This document shows, one piece after another, positions 39,335 to 48,537 of a stretch of 50,139 nt of DNA. Under the pieces are notes generated by a model, which did no database searches, was not told the origin of the DNA, and saw only the letters and a list, made by a program, of their open reading frames with translations. The position numbers were made by a program, and so were the translations under genes. Within the stretch, counting starts at the first letter, position 1; every line of letters begins with the position of its first letter. The stretch covers positions 1 through 50,139 of the forward strand of contig RXJW01000145.1 of the NCBI GenBank assembly GCA_003963005.1, given 5' to 3'. Source of the DNA: Burkholderiales bacterium. GTDB taxonomy: Bacteria > Pseudomonadota > Gammaproteobacteria > Burkholderiales > Burkholderiaceae_C.

Positions 39335-39976
39335 TCAGGCCGGGGCGGCCTGCAGCTCGTCGAACAGCTGCTGGTGCAACCGGAAGGCTTCGCAGGCCTC
39401 GGCGACGAAGGCATCGGCTTCGCTGGGGGCGAGGGCGAGGGCGTCGAGGCCGGCGCGGAAGTCCTGCTTGAGCTGCTCGACCTGCGCCGGCTCGCCGAAG
39501 GCGTAGAAGGCCGTGCCGTCTTCCGCGGCGAGGCCGTACTGGCGCTGGATCAGCCGGGCGAGCACCTGGCCGCCGTGCAGGTCACCGAGGTAGCGCAGGT
39601 AGGCATGCGCGAGCAACAGGCCGGGGGCCCGGGCGGACAGGGCGGCCAGCCGGTTCACGTAGGCCTGTGTCGCCGGGGCCAGCGGTGCATCGGCGCGCCA
39701 GTCGCCCGTGTGCAGCTCGTCCAGGTCCTGGTCCAGCGCGGGCAGGCGGCGCAGCTCGGGCCGCCACAGCCGCGTGTCGGCCGGGTGCTCGTCGAGGCCG
39801 GCTTCCAGGGCGGCGTAGATGGCCCGCAGGTTGCGCAGCAGGGCGCAGTAGGCGTGCAGGCTCAGGCGCCCGTGCAGCAGGTCGGCCATGACACCGCTGC
39901 GTTCGGCCAGCGTGTGCAGGCTGCGGGTTTCCGCCTTGAGTCGTGCGGCCAGGCCGGGGGCGGAGGGGTACTGCAT
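39335..39976 (-). CDS. Heme oxygenase (biliverdin-producing)
   Basis: A 213-residue, all-helical HO-1/HmuO-type enzyme. The proximal heme ligand is His21 in ETRSLHTLAERSG; the distal helix is AYLRYLGDLHGGQVLARLI with the flexible Gly-Gly. It opens heme to biliverdin, CO and iron using O2 and an electron donor, for iron release or turnover. The ATG at 39976 gives the usual family length. No heme uptake genes are adjacent; a bacteriophytochrome supply role is possible but not shown. Confidence 0.9.
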   Translation of the reverse strand: MQYPSAPGLAARLKAETRSLHTLAERSGVMADLLHGRLSLHAYCALLRNLRAIYAALEAGLDEHPADTRLWRPELRRLPALDQDLDELHTGDWRADAPLAPATQAYVNRLAALSARAPGLLLAHAYLRYLGDLHGGQVLARLIQRQYGLAAEDGTAFYAFGEPAQVEQLKQDFRAGLDALALAPSEADAFVAEACEAFRLHQQLFDELQAAPA

Positions 39977-40014
39977 GGGCACATCATGCCCGATGGGCGG
40001 CGTGATGCCGAGGA

Positions 40015-40500
40015 TCAGGGCGGCAGGGCAGCCTGCTGGGCTTCCGTCAGCCGGGGGCGCGCCCAGCGGCGGGCGCTGTCCATGTCGGTGAAGACCGCGA
40101 AGGCCAGACCATGGCGCTCGAACACCGGCGCGAAGCGGGAGCGCATGAAGTCGAGCCCTTCGACGTCCGGCCCGCCCACCCAGGCCACCGCGACGTAGTT
40201 GTGCCGGCTGACGATGAAGGCTTCGAACGCCTGTTCGTACAGGGCGAACGCCTCGGGCGACATCAGGGCGCTGCCCACCCAGTGCATGACCGCCGCCAGC
40301 GGCCGGTCGTCGAGCTGCCAGCGGGCGAAGGCAGCCTGGCGGGTGCGGCTGAAGGCCTGGAGCGCCTCCACATTGAACGGCCCACGGCTTTCCCAGACGA
40401 GCAGGTCGCCGTCCATCCAGCACGAAAACTCACCGTGGGGGCGAAAGCCTCCCTCGGTGAAGTCGCTGCTGCAGAGCCGGTCAGTGGGGAGCGATGTCAT
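40015..40500 (-). CDS. Conserved hypothetical protein
   Basis: A 161-residue soluble protein beginning MTSLPTDRLCSSDFTEGG. Alternating strands and helices (LLVWESRGPFNVEALQAFSR; VAVAWVGGPDVEGLDFMRSR; AVFTDMDSARRWARPRL) give a STAS/SpoIIAA-like pattern as found in small one-domain proteins, but no motif is decisive. It lies 38 bp upstream of the heme oxygenase gene in the same direction and may be its operon partner. Function unknown. Confidence 0.7.
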   Translation of the reverse strand: MTSLPTDRLCSSDFTEGGFRPHGEFSCWMDGDLLVWESRGPFNVEALQAFSRTRQAAFARWQLDDRPLAAVMHWVGSALMSPEAFALYEQAFEAFIVSRHNYVAVAWVGGPDVEGLDFMRSRFAPVFERHGLAFAVFTDMDSARRWARPRLTEAQQAALPP

Positions 40501-40577
40501 GTGAAGGTGGTGTTTGTGGAGCTTCTACCACCGGCGCGCTCGCCCGTGTTGCGAGTTCCTCACCTTGCCCTATCAAG

Positions 40578-41045
40578 TCAGAGGGCCAATTGGCCGCTCT
40601 TGAGGCGCCGCAGCACGAAGCTGGACTTGCTGTGCCGGATGCCGGGAATCTTGTAGAGCTGCTCGCGCAGCAGCCGCTCGTAGTCGCGCGTGCCCTTGAC
40701 GGCCAGGCGCAGCACGTAGTCGTAGTCGCCGGACACCAGGTAGGCGTCCAGCACCTCCGGGATGGCGGCGAGCTGCCGGCCGAAGGCTTCGAGCGCGTCC
40801 TCGGAGTGAGAGTCGAGCGTCAGTTGCACGATGAGCTCGTCCGGCACACCCACCCGCTCGGCGTTGACCTTGATCGTGTAGCCCTCGATGACGCCGGCTT
40901 CCTCCATGCGCTTGATGCGCGCCCAGCACGGGGAGCTGCTGAGGCCCACTTCGGCGCTGAGCTCCTGCAGGCTTGCGCGGGCATTGCGCTGCAGCGCCCG
41001 CAGCAGGGCGAGGTCATGGCGATCCAGTTTGATTTCCTGCGTCAT
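40578..41045 (-). CDS. Lrp/AsnC-family transcriptional regulator
   Basis: A 155-residue regulator. The N-terminal helix-turn-helix reads DLALLRALQRNARASLQELS and VGLSSSPCWARIKRMEEAGV. The C-terminal RAM effector domain contains AYLVSGDYDYVLRLAVKGTR, ending with the usual SSFVLRRLK. It is divergent from the acetolactate synthase gene, with two symmetric sites in the 89-bp gap, so it probably controls that gene in response to a branched-chain or other amino acid, and itself. Confidence 0.95.
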   Translation of the reverse strand: MTQEIKLDRHDLALLRALQRNARASLQELSAEVGLSSSPCWARIKRMEEAGVIEGYTIKVNAERVGVPDELIVQLTLDSHSEDALEAFGRQLAAIPEVLDAYLVSGDYDYVLRLAVKGTRDYERLLREQLYKIPGIRHSKSSFVLRRLKSGQLAL

Positions 41046-41056
41046 GGTGTTGGGGA

Positions 41057-41069
41057 AGCAAAGTTTGCT
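41057..41069. promoter_or_regulatory. Lrp-type operator, lrp-like/ALS intergenic region
   Basis: AGCAAAGTTTGCT is a perfect 13-bp palindrome, and with one more base on each side it matches 13 of 15 positions of the E. coli Lrp consensus YAGHAWATTWTDCTR. It is 11 bp from the regulator's start codon. Confidence 0.65.
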
Positions 41070-41119
41070 GAATTGTCTGATGTGTGACGCAAGATCAGCA
41101 GACTTTTCGGCGCCATCGC

Positions 41120-41134
41120 CCAGAAACTTTCTGG
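41120..41134. promoter_or_regulatory. Perfect palindrome abutting the acetolactate synthase start
   Basis: CCAGAAACTTTCTGG is a perfect 15-bp palindrome ending directly before the ATG at 41135. It has the A+T core of an Lrp site but does not fit the full consensus. It may be a second operator, or an RNA hairpin that hides the translation start. Confidence 0.45.
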
Positions 41135-42889
41135 ATGAATGCTGTCCTTCACACGACCCTGCTGGCGCCCCCCGACACCCCTGCCTGCCGCACCGGCGCC
41201 CAGGTCCTGCTCGACACGCTGGCCGCGCTCGGCGTGGACACCGTCTTCGGCTACCCCGGCGGCGCGGTGCTGCCAATCTATGACGCGCTGCACGGGGAGA
41301 CGCGCATCCGGCACATCCTCGTGCGCCACGAGCAGGCGGCCGTCCACGCGGCCCAGGGTTATGCCCGCAGCACCGGGCGTGTGGGGGTGGTGCTGGTCAC
41401 GTCCGGCCCGGGCATGAGCAACACGACGACCGGGCTGCTCGATGCGCTGTCCGACTCGGTGCCGGTGCTGTGCATCAGCGGCCAGGTGGCCCTGACCGCC
41501 ATCGGGACGGATGCCTTCCAGGAATGCGATGCGCTCGGCATCAGCCGCTCCGTGACGAAGTTGAATGCGCAGATCCGCGATGCGGGCCTGGTGCAGGCGC
41601 TCGTCGAGCATGCCTTCGCCGTGGCGGCGGGAGGCCGGCCCGGGCCGGTGCTGCTGGACTTCCCGAAAGACCTGCAACAGCAGGCCTTGCCCCAACGGCC
41701 GCTCCCTGCGCCCCGCGCGGCCCCGCCCGCGCGCAGCCCTGCCCAGCCGGCCCGTGTGTTGCAGGCAGCGCAGTGGATCGCCGCAGCCCGGCAGCCGGTG
41801 TTCTACGGCGGTGGGGGGCTCATCAACGCGGGGCCGGCCGCCTGCCAGGCGTTTGCCGATGTCGTGCGGCTCACCCACGCACCCTGCACGCTGACGCTGA
41901 TGGGCCTGGGCGCCTTCCCGGCGTCCGACCCGCAGTGGCTCGGCATGCTGGGCATGCACGGCACGCTGGAGGCCAACCTCGCCATGCACGAGGCCGACCT
42001 CATCGTCTGCATCGGCGCCCGCTTCGACGACCGCGTGACCGGCCGGCTCGACCAGTTCGCGCCGCGCGCCCGCGTCATCCATGTCGACGTCGACCCGGCG
42101 TCCATCCACAAGGTGCGGCATGCCGACCTGCCCTTCGTCGGCTCGGCGACCGAGGTGCTGCTGGCCTTGCGGGAGGCCCTGCGCGCGCTGGCGCCGGCCC
42201 CGGACCGGCTGGCCGGCTGGTGGCAGCAGATCGACGCCTGGCGCGCCCGGCAGTGTCTGGCCTTCAGCGACACGCCGGACGTTATCGCGCCGCAGGCCCT
42301 GATGCGCCAGTTGAACGCACAGCTCCGCGGCCGTGATGCGATCGTCGCAACCGATGTGGGCCAGCACCAGATGTGGGCCGCGCAGCACCTCGCCTTCGAC
42401 GCCCCGCGGCGCTGGCTGACCTCGGGGGGCGCGGGCACGATGGGCTACGGCCTGCCGGCGGCGATCGGCGCGCAGATCGCGCATCCCGGGCTCCTCGTGG
42501 TGTGCGTCAGCGGCGACGCCTCGGTGCTGATGAACCTGCAGGAGCTGGCCACCGCGCGTCAGCACCGCACGCCGGTCAAGCTCGTGCTGTGCAACAACAG
42601 CCACATGGGCATGGTGCGGCAGTGGCAGCAGCTCATCCATGGCGAGCGCTACAGCCACAGCTACCACGACAGCATGCCGGACTTCGTCGCCGTGGCCCGC
42701 GGTTTCGGCTGGGACGCGGCCCGCGTGAGTGATCGGCGTGCCCTGGATGCCGCACTCGCCACGTGCCTCGCCGCCCCCGGGCCGTTCTTCCTCGACGTGG
42801 CCGTGCGGGCCGACGAGAACTGCTTTCCGATGATCCCCGCCGGCCGTGGCCACCACGAGGTGATGCTGGCCGAGCCGCCGCGAGAATGA
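41135..42889 (+). CDS. Acetolactate synthase-type thiamine-diphosphate enzyme (large subunit)
   Basis: A 584-residue ThDP enzyme of the acetohydroxyacid synthase family. The N-terminal domain has VFGYPGGAVLPIYDALHGET and the catalytic Glu in LVRHEQAAVHAAQGYARSTG. The central domain has FDDRVTGRLDQFAPRARVIH. The ThDP motif begins GDASVLMNLQELATARQH and ends CNNSHMGMVRQWQQ. It makes acetolactate or acetohydroxybutyrate from pyruvate, the first shared step of Val/Ile/Leu synthesis. No small regulatory subunit follows, so it may be an unregulated or catabolic type. The start at MNAVLHTT was chosen because upstream codons lie in the operator region. Confidence 0.9.
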   Translation: MNAVLHTTLLAPPDTPACRTGAQVLLDTLAALGVDTVFGYPGGAVLPIYDALHGETRIRHILVRHEQAAVHAAQGYARSTGRVGVVLVTSGPGMSNTTTGLLDALSDSVPVLCISGQVALTAIGTDAFQECDALGISRSVTKLNAQIRDAGLVQALVEHAFAVAAGGRPGPVLLDFPKDLQQQALPQRPLPAPRAAPPARSPAQPARVLQAAQWIAAARQPVFYGGGGLINAGPAACQAFADVVRLTHAPCTLTLMGLGAFPASDPQWLGMLGMHGTLEANLAMHEADLIVCIGARFDDRVTGRLDQFAPRARVIHVDVDPASIHKVRHADLPFVGSATEVLLALREALRALAPAPDRLAGWWQQIDAWRARQCLAFSDTPDVIAPQALMRQLNAQLRGRDAIVATDVGQHQMWAAQHLAFDAPRRWLTSGGAGTMGYGLPAAIGAQIAHPGLLVVCVSGDASVLMNLQELATARQHRTPVKLVLCNNSHMGMVRQWQQLIHGERYSHSYHDSMPDFVAVARGFGWDAARVSDRRALDAALATCLAAPGPFFLDVAVRADENCFPMIPAGRGHHEVMLAEPPRE

Positions 42890-42917
42890 GGCTTTCTCCA
42901 GCTTGGGAAGGCAGCGA

Positions 42918-43802
42918 ATGAAGCAACTCTTGCAGGGCCGCGTGGCGATCGTGACCGGTGCGGGCGGCGGTCTCGGCCGTGCGCATGCGCTCGAATTGGC
43001 CCGCCATGGCGCGCGCGTGCTGATCAACGACCTGGCCGGCGCGAACGACGGCCAGGGCGCACGGGCGGTGGCCGAGGAGATCCGCGCCGCCGGCGGTGAG
43101 GCCCTCGTTCACCTGGGCGACGTGACCCGCGCCGACGACATGCAGGCCATGGCCGCGCAGGCGCTCGCCGCCTGGGGCCGGATCGACATCCTCGTCAACA
43201 ACGCCGGCATCCTGCGCGACAAGACCTTCGCCAAGATGTCGCTCGACGACTTCCGCCTCGTGCTCGACGTCCACGTGATGGGTGCGGCCAATGCCACCCA
43301 CGCGGTGTGGGCCACGATGCAGGACCAGGCATACGGCCGTATCGTCATGACGACCTCGTCCTCCGGCCTGTACGGCAACTTCGGCCAGTCCAACTACGGC
43401 GCGGCCAAGATGGCGCTGGTCGGCTTCATGCAGACGCTGGCGCTGGAAGGCGCCAAGCGCAACGTGCGCGTGAACTGCCTGGCGCCGACCGCAGCCACCG
43501 GCATGACCGAGGGCATCCTGCCTGCCGAAGCGCTGCAGCAACTCGCGCCGGAGAAGGTCAGCCCGGCGCTGATCCCGCTGGTGGTGGAAGACGCCCCCAC
43601 CCGCATGATCCTGCTCGCCGGGGCCGGCAGCTTCGAGGCCGCCCACGTGACGATGACCCGCGGCATCCACATCGCCGACACCGCCACGGCGGGTGAGCAG
43701 CTCTGCGAACGCCTGGCCGAGGTGCGCGAGCGCAGCGGGGAGATCGTGCCTGCCGCGGGCCTCGCGCAGGTGCAGGCCGAGGTCGGCAAGATTCCGGGGT
43801 GA
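42918..43802 (+). CDS. Short-chain dehydrogenase/reductase (3-hydroxyacyl-CoA dehydrogenase-like)
   Basis: A 294-residue Rossmann protein. Cofactor motif TGAGGGLG (about 14-21), NNAG in DILVNNAGILRDKTFAKM, catalytic Ser in MTTSSSGLYGN, and Tyr/Lys in NYGAAKMALVGF. The RDKTF segment and the overall length with a C-terminal extension are typical of the dehydrogenase unit of the multifunctional beta-oxidation enzyme family. It follows the acetolactate synthase by 28 bp and probably shares its transcript. The substrate is not shown. Confidence 0.88.
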   Translation: MKQLLQGRVAIVTGAGGGLGRAHALELARHGARVLINDLAGANDGQGARAVAEEIRAAGGEALVHLGDVTRADDMQAMAAQALAAWGRIDILVNNAGILRDKTFAKMSLDDFRLVLDVHVMGAANATHAVWATMQDQAYGRIVMTTSSSGLYGNFGQSNYGAAKMALVGFMQTLALEGAKRNVRVNCLAPTAATGMTEGILPAEALQQLAPEKVSPALIPLVVEDAPTRMILLAGAGSFEAAHVTMTRGIHIADTATAGEQLCERLAEVRERSGEIVPAAGLAQVQAEVGKIPG

Positions 43803-44165
43803 TCTGGCGAGACGCATGACACCGGTGGACAGGGTTTGTGGCACCCACTGCGCGGACCCTGAACGCTTCGTGCCTGTGAGCGGTGACTGACTCAGGCGTG
43901 TGCGCCCCGTCGGCCTCGCACGCCGTCGAACTCCTCATCGGCCGCTGGCTGCTGCGTCATCGCCACCCGAAGGAGCGGCGGCTCGCCGGAGAGGACTGGG
44001 CGCTCGTCGACGGCAGTTCGCCGATGTGGCCGTGACTCAGCGGCTCCAGCCAGGTCGAACAAGCTGCTTCACCTGCCGACCCGCCAGTGCGTGGTCGGGC
44101 GGGGCGACAGCCGCCGTCTGCAGCGGTTGGTCCGTCCTGTGGTCGGGCGCTGAAGCGGCGGGGTC
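43803..44165. other. Intergenic stretch between convergent transcription units
   Basis: About 360 bp between the end of the SDR gene and the end of the GH5 gene, which face each other. No clear terminator is seen. A short plus-strand frame from a GTG at 43899 (about 45 residues, with LLIGRWLLRHRHPKERR) could be a remnant or a small gene, but it has no ribosome site. No RNA gene or repeat is evident. Confidence 0.5.
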
Positions 44166-45392
44166 TCAGCGGGCGCCGGCGACGAGGGCCGCCAGCACCG
44201 GGGCGTCGAGCACGACGTTGCGGCTGCGGTCCAGCAGGCCACCGGTGTCCCACACGAAGGGCAGCAGGCCGAGCGCCCGCGAACGCTGCGTGACGGCCCG
44301 GTAGTACGCCGCACGACTGGCCTGGTGCAGCCGCAGCGCCTCGCCGCTCAGGGTCTTGCTGCGGTCGATGGCTGCGTACTCGCCCACCAGGACCGGGATG
44401 CCCTTGTCAACGAAGTGCGTCTTCATCGACGTCAGCAAGCCGTCCAGCGCGGCCTCCTCGCCCCAGGTCGCGTTGTGGGCGGTGTCGGTCGTCGAGTGAT
44501 TGCCGGCGCCCCAGTAGAAGAACTGGTTTCCCCAGCTTTCGTCCTGCGTCATGCCGGTGAAGTTCCAGGGTGTGTAGTAGTGGATCTCGAGCATCAGCCG
44601 GCCTGCGACCGTGTCCTGCGGCCAGGCGGTCATCAACTGGGTGGTCAGCTCGATGTCGGTTGATGGGCCTTGCACGACGAGATTGCGCCAGGCGTTGCGG
44701 CCGCCGGTGGCGCGCACCGTGTCCACGAAGGTCTGGTGGTAGCTCATCAGCACGGCCATCTGCTCGGCCGTTTTCACATGGGGTTCGTTGGCGCTGGCGA
44801 ACATCAGGCGGCCGTCGACGTCGCGCAACGTGGTGGCGATCTGTTGCCAGAAGGCCTTCTGCTTCGCGTTGTTGGCAGTCTGCTTGTCGGGCGTGACGTT
44901 GTTCTCCAGCCAGCCGCCGTCCCAGTGGATGTTGAGCAGCACGTACAGGTCGGCGTCGATGCAGTACTGCACGACCTCCCGGATGCGGGCCAGCCAGGCG
45001 GGGTCGATGCGCGCCGTGGATGGGTCCGCGAACTGATTCCACGCGGCGGGCAGGCGGATGGCGCTGAAGCCCGAGGCCTTGGCGAACTGCACGAAGGCCG
45101 CGGTGATGCGCGGATTGCCCCAGGCCGTCTCGCCGCCGGTGGCCTCCAGCGTGTTGCCGATGTTCAGGCCGAGGCGGATCTTGGCGGCGGTCTGCACGGC
45201 GTTGTCCGCCATGCCGGTGGTGTCAGCGGGCTTCGGGTTGGTGTTGTAGTCGGGGTAGGGCGAACTGTTCGGCGCGGGCGCTGGGGCCGGAGCAGGTGCG
45301 GGTGCGGGTGCGGCGCTTGCCGTGCCGCCGCCGCTGCCGCCGCAGCCGGCCAAGGTGGCGACCAGGCCCAGTGTGGCTTCGCGGCGCTTCAT
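44166..45392 (-). CDS. GH5-family endoglucanase-type lipoprotein
   Basis: A 408-residue protein. Lipoprotein signal MKRREATLGLVATLAGCGGS (Cys about 17), then a Pro-Ala linker (PAPAPAPAPAP) and a GH5 (beta/alpha)8 domain from about 70. The acid/base Glu is in MFASANEPHVK, the nucleophile Glu in VLVGEYAAIDRSK. IGLNIGNTLE-type and FSAIRLPAAWNQF segments are also typical of the cellulase subfamilies. It hydrolyses beta-1,4-glucan or mixed hemicellulose at the cell surface. It is last in the operon; the start overlaps the GH39 stop (ATGA). Confidence 0.93.
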   Translation of the reverse strand: MKRREATLGLVATLAGCGGSGGGTASAAPAPAPAPAPAPAPNSSPYPDYNTNPKPADTTGMADNAVQTAAKIRLGLNIGNTLEATGGETAWGNPRITAAFVQFAKASGFSAIRLPAAWNQFADPSTARIDPAWLARIREVVQYCIDADLYVLLNIHWDGGWLENNVTPDKQTANNAKQKAFWQQIATTLRDVDGRLMFASANEPHVKTAEQMAVLMSYHQTFVDTVRATGGRNAWRNLVVQGPSTDIELTTQLMTAWPQDTVAGRLMLEIHYYTPWNFTGMTQDESWGNQFFYWGAGNHSTTDTAHNATWGEEAALDGLLTSMKTHFVDKGIPVLVGEYAAIDRSKTLSGEALRLHQASRAAYYRAVTQRSRALGLLPFVWDTGGLLDRSRNVVLDAPVLAALVAGAR

Positions 45393-46963
45393 GCGCTCAC
45401 CTGCTTCAGGCTGAGCAGCACCACGTCGTGGCTTCGCAGGCGCACCGAGACGGTCGCGGTGCCCGAGGCACCGACGCGGATCTCGCGTTGAAGCTCGGGC
45501 GTGTCGGTGGTCAGTGACTGGAGCCGTGCGAGTTGCGTGGCATCGAGGTTCTTGGGGGAGCCCATGGTCAGGTAGGGGGTGTGCGCATCGTTGGCGAGGT
45601 AGCCGGTGCGGCGTTGCGTGAGCTGGTAGCGGCCGGGTGGCAGGTGGCGCCACTCGACGGTGGCGGTGCCGACGTCGCGCGCGGGACGAGGCTTACCGAA
45701 GTAGCCGCGGTTGCTGAGCGTCTGGCCGGTGTTGCGCCAGTCCCAGACGAGGGCCTGGACCTGCTGGCCGTCGGTGGCCGCCCAGGTGAAGCCGTCCGGG
45801 GTCGGCACCTCGCGGCCTTGCAGGGCCGCCAGGTACTTGTAGGCAAACCACACCGGCTTGCGCAGGCCCTCGCGCGTCATCAGGCCGAAGCCGCCGTGGA
45901 ATGGCGCGTCCGGCGGGCCGGGCTCCTCGAACAGGTCGGTGTAGGTCCAGTAGCTCATGTGCTGGGCGAGGCCCTGGGTCTGCTTCAGCTTGGTGAGCAC
46001 GTAGGCGGCGCACATGTAGCTGTCGTGCACAAGGTCACGCGGGTTGTAGCTGGTGCTCCATTCGGTGAAGAACAGCGGCAGGCCGGGCAGGTGCGAGGCC
46101 TCGATCTGCTGGCGCACGCGCCGCACGTCGCCGACGATGGCGTCGGGGTTGGGCGACAGCATGCGGTCCTCGACGCCGAATTCGTCCAGGTAGCCGTGGT
46201 CCACGCCGTAGGTGTGGGTGGTGATGAAGTCCACCGGTGAGTTCGTGGCCTTGGCGTGGGCTAGGAACTCGGGGACCCAGGCCGCGCCGGCAGTGGCGGG
46301 GCCGCCCACGCGCAGTTGCGGGTCGATCGCCTTGATGGCCTGCGCGGTGCGGGTGTAGAGGTCGAAATACGCGGCCTGGTCGGCCTTCTCCCAGAAACCG
46401 TCGAGGTTGGGCTCATTCCAGACTTCGAAGTACCAGCTGCGCACTTCGGCCGCGCCATGACGCTGCAGCAGGTGGCGCGTGAAGGCCTCGATGAGCGCCA
46501 CCCAGCCCGTCGGCTCCGGGTGCGAGGTGTTGCCCTCCCAGTAGAAGATCTTGTTGTCCGAGGTCTTGAGTGCCTGCGGCGTGAAGCTCAGCTCGACGAA
46601 GGGCTTGATGCGCCGCGCGAGCAGCGCGTCGTAGAGCCTGTCGATCTGCGTGAAGTCGAACACCAGCTGGCCCGCCGCATCGCGCGTGACGGTCTTGAAC
46701 ACGTCATGGAAGATGGCGTGGAAGCGCAGGTAGCGAAAGCCGAGTTCGTCCACCGCCGTCTTGAGCTGGGCCAGCGAGTCGTCGCGGAACAGCGTGCCCG
46801 GAAAGTCCGAGCCCACGCAGTGGTCGAAAAAGCGGTCCAGCGGGGCTGTCGCACGGGCCAGGTCGAGCACGATGCGGCGCTCGCGCGTGGCAGCCCGGGC
46901 CGGGGGGAGCAGCGGCAGCGCGGCGGCGGCGGTGAGCAGGCGGCGGCGTCGAAGGGAGGTCAT
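45389..46963 (-). CDS. GH39-family beta-xylosidase
   Basis: A 524-residue protein with a Tat-like signal (MTSLRRRRLLTAAAALPLLP). The GH39 core has the acid/base Glu in SWYFEVWNEPNLDGFW and the nucleophile Glu in LPLFFTEWSTSYNPRD. LDRFFDHCVGSDFPGTLFRD near the start and a C-terminal beta-sandwich (TATVEWRHLPPGRYQLTQRR) agree with the family. It removes xylose from xylo-oligosaccharides. It overlaps both GH43 and GH5 genes by 4 bp. Confidence 0.93.
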   Translation of the reverse strand: MTSLRRRRLLTAAAALPLLPPARAATRERRIVLDLARATAPLDRFFDHCVGSDFPGTLFRDDSLAQLKTAVDELGFRYLRFHAIFHDVFKTVTRDAAGQLVFDFTQIDRLYDALLARRIKPFVELSFTPQALKTSDNKIFYWEGNTSHPEPTGWVALIEAFTRHLLQRHGAAEVRSWYFEVWNEPNLDGFWEKADQAAYFDLYTRTAQAIKAIDPQLRVGGPATAGAAWVPEFLAHAKATNSPVDFITTHTYGVDHGYLDEFGVEDRMLSPNPDAIVGDVRRVRQQIEASHLPGLPLFFTEWSTSYNPRDLVHDSYMCAAYVLTKLKQTQGLAQHMSYWTYTDLFEEPGPPDAPFHGGFGLMTREGLRKPVWFAYKYLAALQGREVPTPDGFTWAATDGQQVQALVWDWRNTGQTLSNRGYFGKPRPARDVGTATVEWRHLPPGRYQLTQRRTGYLANDAHTPYLTMGSPKNLDATQLARLQSLTTDTPELQREIRVGASGTATVSVRLRSHDVVLLSLKQVSA

Positions 46964-48533
46964 GCGGTCAGTCCTCGGTAGACGAAGTGGTGAAAGCGCG
47001 CCTCGCCGTCGCCCGCGCTGAACAGCGCGATGCGCAGGCTGACGAAGCCGCCGAACACGTTGTGATGGAAGCCCGAGACCTCCATCTGCCAGGGGTGCTG
47101 GACCCAGGTGGCGCCGCCGTCGTGCGAGGTGCGCCATGTCAGCACGTGATCACGGTTGACGAGGTGGATGCGCACGCGGCGGGCTTCGCGGGGCTCGCGC
47201 ATCCAGGTCTGTTCCTGGCCGTAGCCGTAGGTCAGCATCTCACTGCGGCTGAAGCCGAGACCGGCATGGCCGCGCTCGTCGTAGAACAGGGCCAGGCCGG
47301 CGTGGCCGTCGCCGGTGACGTCCACGTCGACGCTGCATTCGTAGCGCCGGTCGCCGTTGATGCACAGCAGCGGTGAGCAGTCGGCCAGGGTCCGGCCCTT
47401 GCCGCGCATGCGCAAGCCGTCCGGGCCCCAGGTCAGCCGGCTGGCTTCGTCCGGGCCCGGCGCGTGGAAGCGCCAGGGCAGGCCCAGGCGCGCGCGGGAG
47501 AAGTCGTCGGACAGCGGCAGGCCGGCCGGCCCCGCCCGTCCGCCGCGCGGGGCGGGCAGGGGCCGGGCGAGCGTGCCGCCCATCGCGAGTGGCCAGCCGT
47601 CCTTCGTCCAGCTCAACGGCTCCAGCAGCGCCTGCCGGCCGAGAGTGCGAAAGCCGTTTTCGTAGCCGTGGTAGACCATCCACCAGTCACCCGCCGGCCC
47701 CTCGACGAAGCTCGCATGCCCGCGCGACCACCACGGCTCATCGGCACTTTTCGTGCGAACGATCGGGTTGTGCGGGCAGTGATGCCAGGGGCCGTGTACC
47801 GAGCGCGAGCGCGCGACGGTGACCATGTGGCTGGTCGGCGGGCCGGCGGTGCCGCCCACGGCCGACACCAGGTAGAACCAGCCGTCGCGCCGCAGCAGCT
47901 TCGGGCCTTCCGGCGCGGCCATCTCCACCACCCAGTCGGCCGGGTAGGGCCAGGGCTGCCAGGCATTCGCCTCCAGCGGGCCGTCGGTGGCCAGGCCGTC
48001 GTCGGTGAGCCGCACACGGCGCCCGCCGTTCAGGAAGAGGTAGCGCCGGCCGTCTTCGCCGACGACGTGGCCCGGGTCGATGCAGCCGGGCAGCTTCAGG
48101 TCGATGGGCGCGCTCCACGGGCCCCGCATGTCGTCCGCATGGATCACGTAGACGCCGGTGCCCTGCGCTTGAAGCACGGGGATGTACAGGTAGTAGCGGC
48201 CCTCGTGCTTCACGAGGTCCATCGCCCAGACGGTGCCGATGTTCTGCTGCAGCGCTGCGGTGACGGGCGTCCAGTTGACGAGGTCGGTCGAATGCCAGAG
48301 CACGGCGCCGGGGTAGGACTGGAAGGACGAGAAGGTCATCCAGTAGTCCCGCCCGTCCTTCAGCACGGTGGGGTCGGCATGGTCGCCGGCCACGATGGGG
48401 TTCAGGTAGCGGCCATCGCCCAGGTCGGCCCGGCGCTGGCCCTCGAGGCCCGTGCCGGGCCGGGCAGGCGCCGCGCCGGCTGGCGCAGCCGTCGCCGCCA
48501 GGGCGAGCTGCAGCGCGTGGCGGCGCGAGACGC

Positions 48534-48537
<4 letters not shown>
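46960..48537 (-). CDS. GH43-family beta-xylosidase/arabinofuranosidase
   Basis: A 525-residue protein from a GTG start overlapping the transporter's stop. Signal peptide RRHALQLALAATAAPAGAAP with two Arg. The five-bladed propeller begins with the catalytic-base motif IVAGDHADPTVLKDGRDYWM (Asp about 55); the acid Glu is in VVEMAAPEGPKLLRR. The C-terminal ~180 residues (SDDFSRARLGLPWRFHAP onward) are the GH43_C2/DUF1349-like sandwich. It trims xylose or arabinose side units from xylan fragments. In the same coupled operon as GH39 and GH5. Confidence 0.92.
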
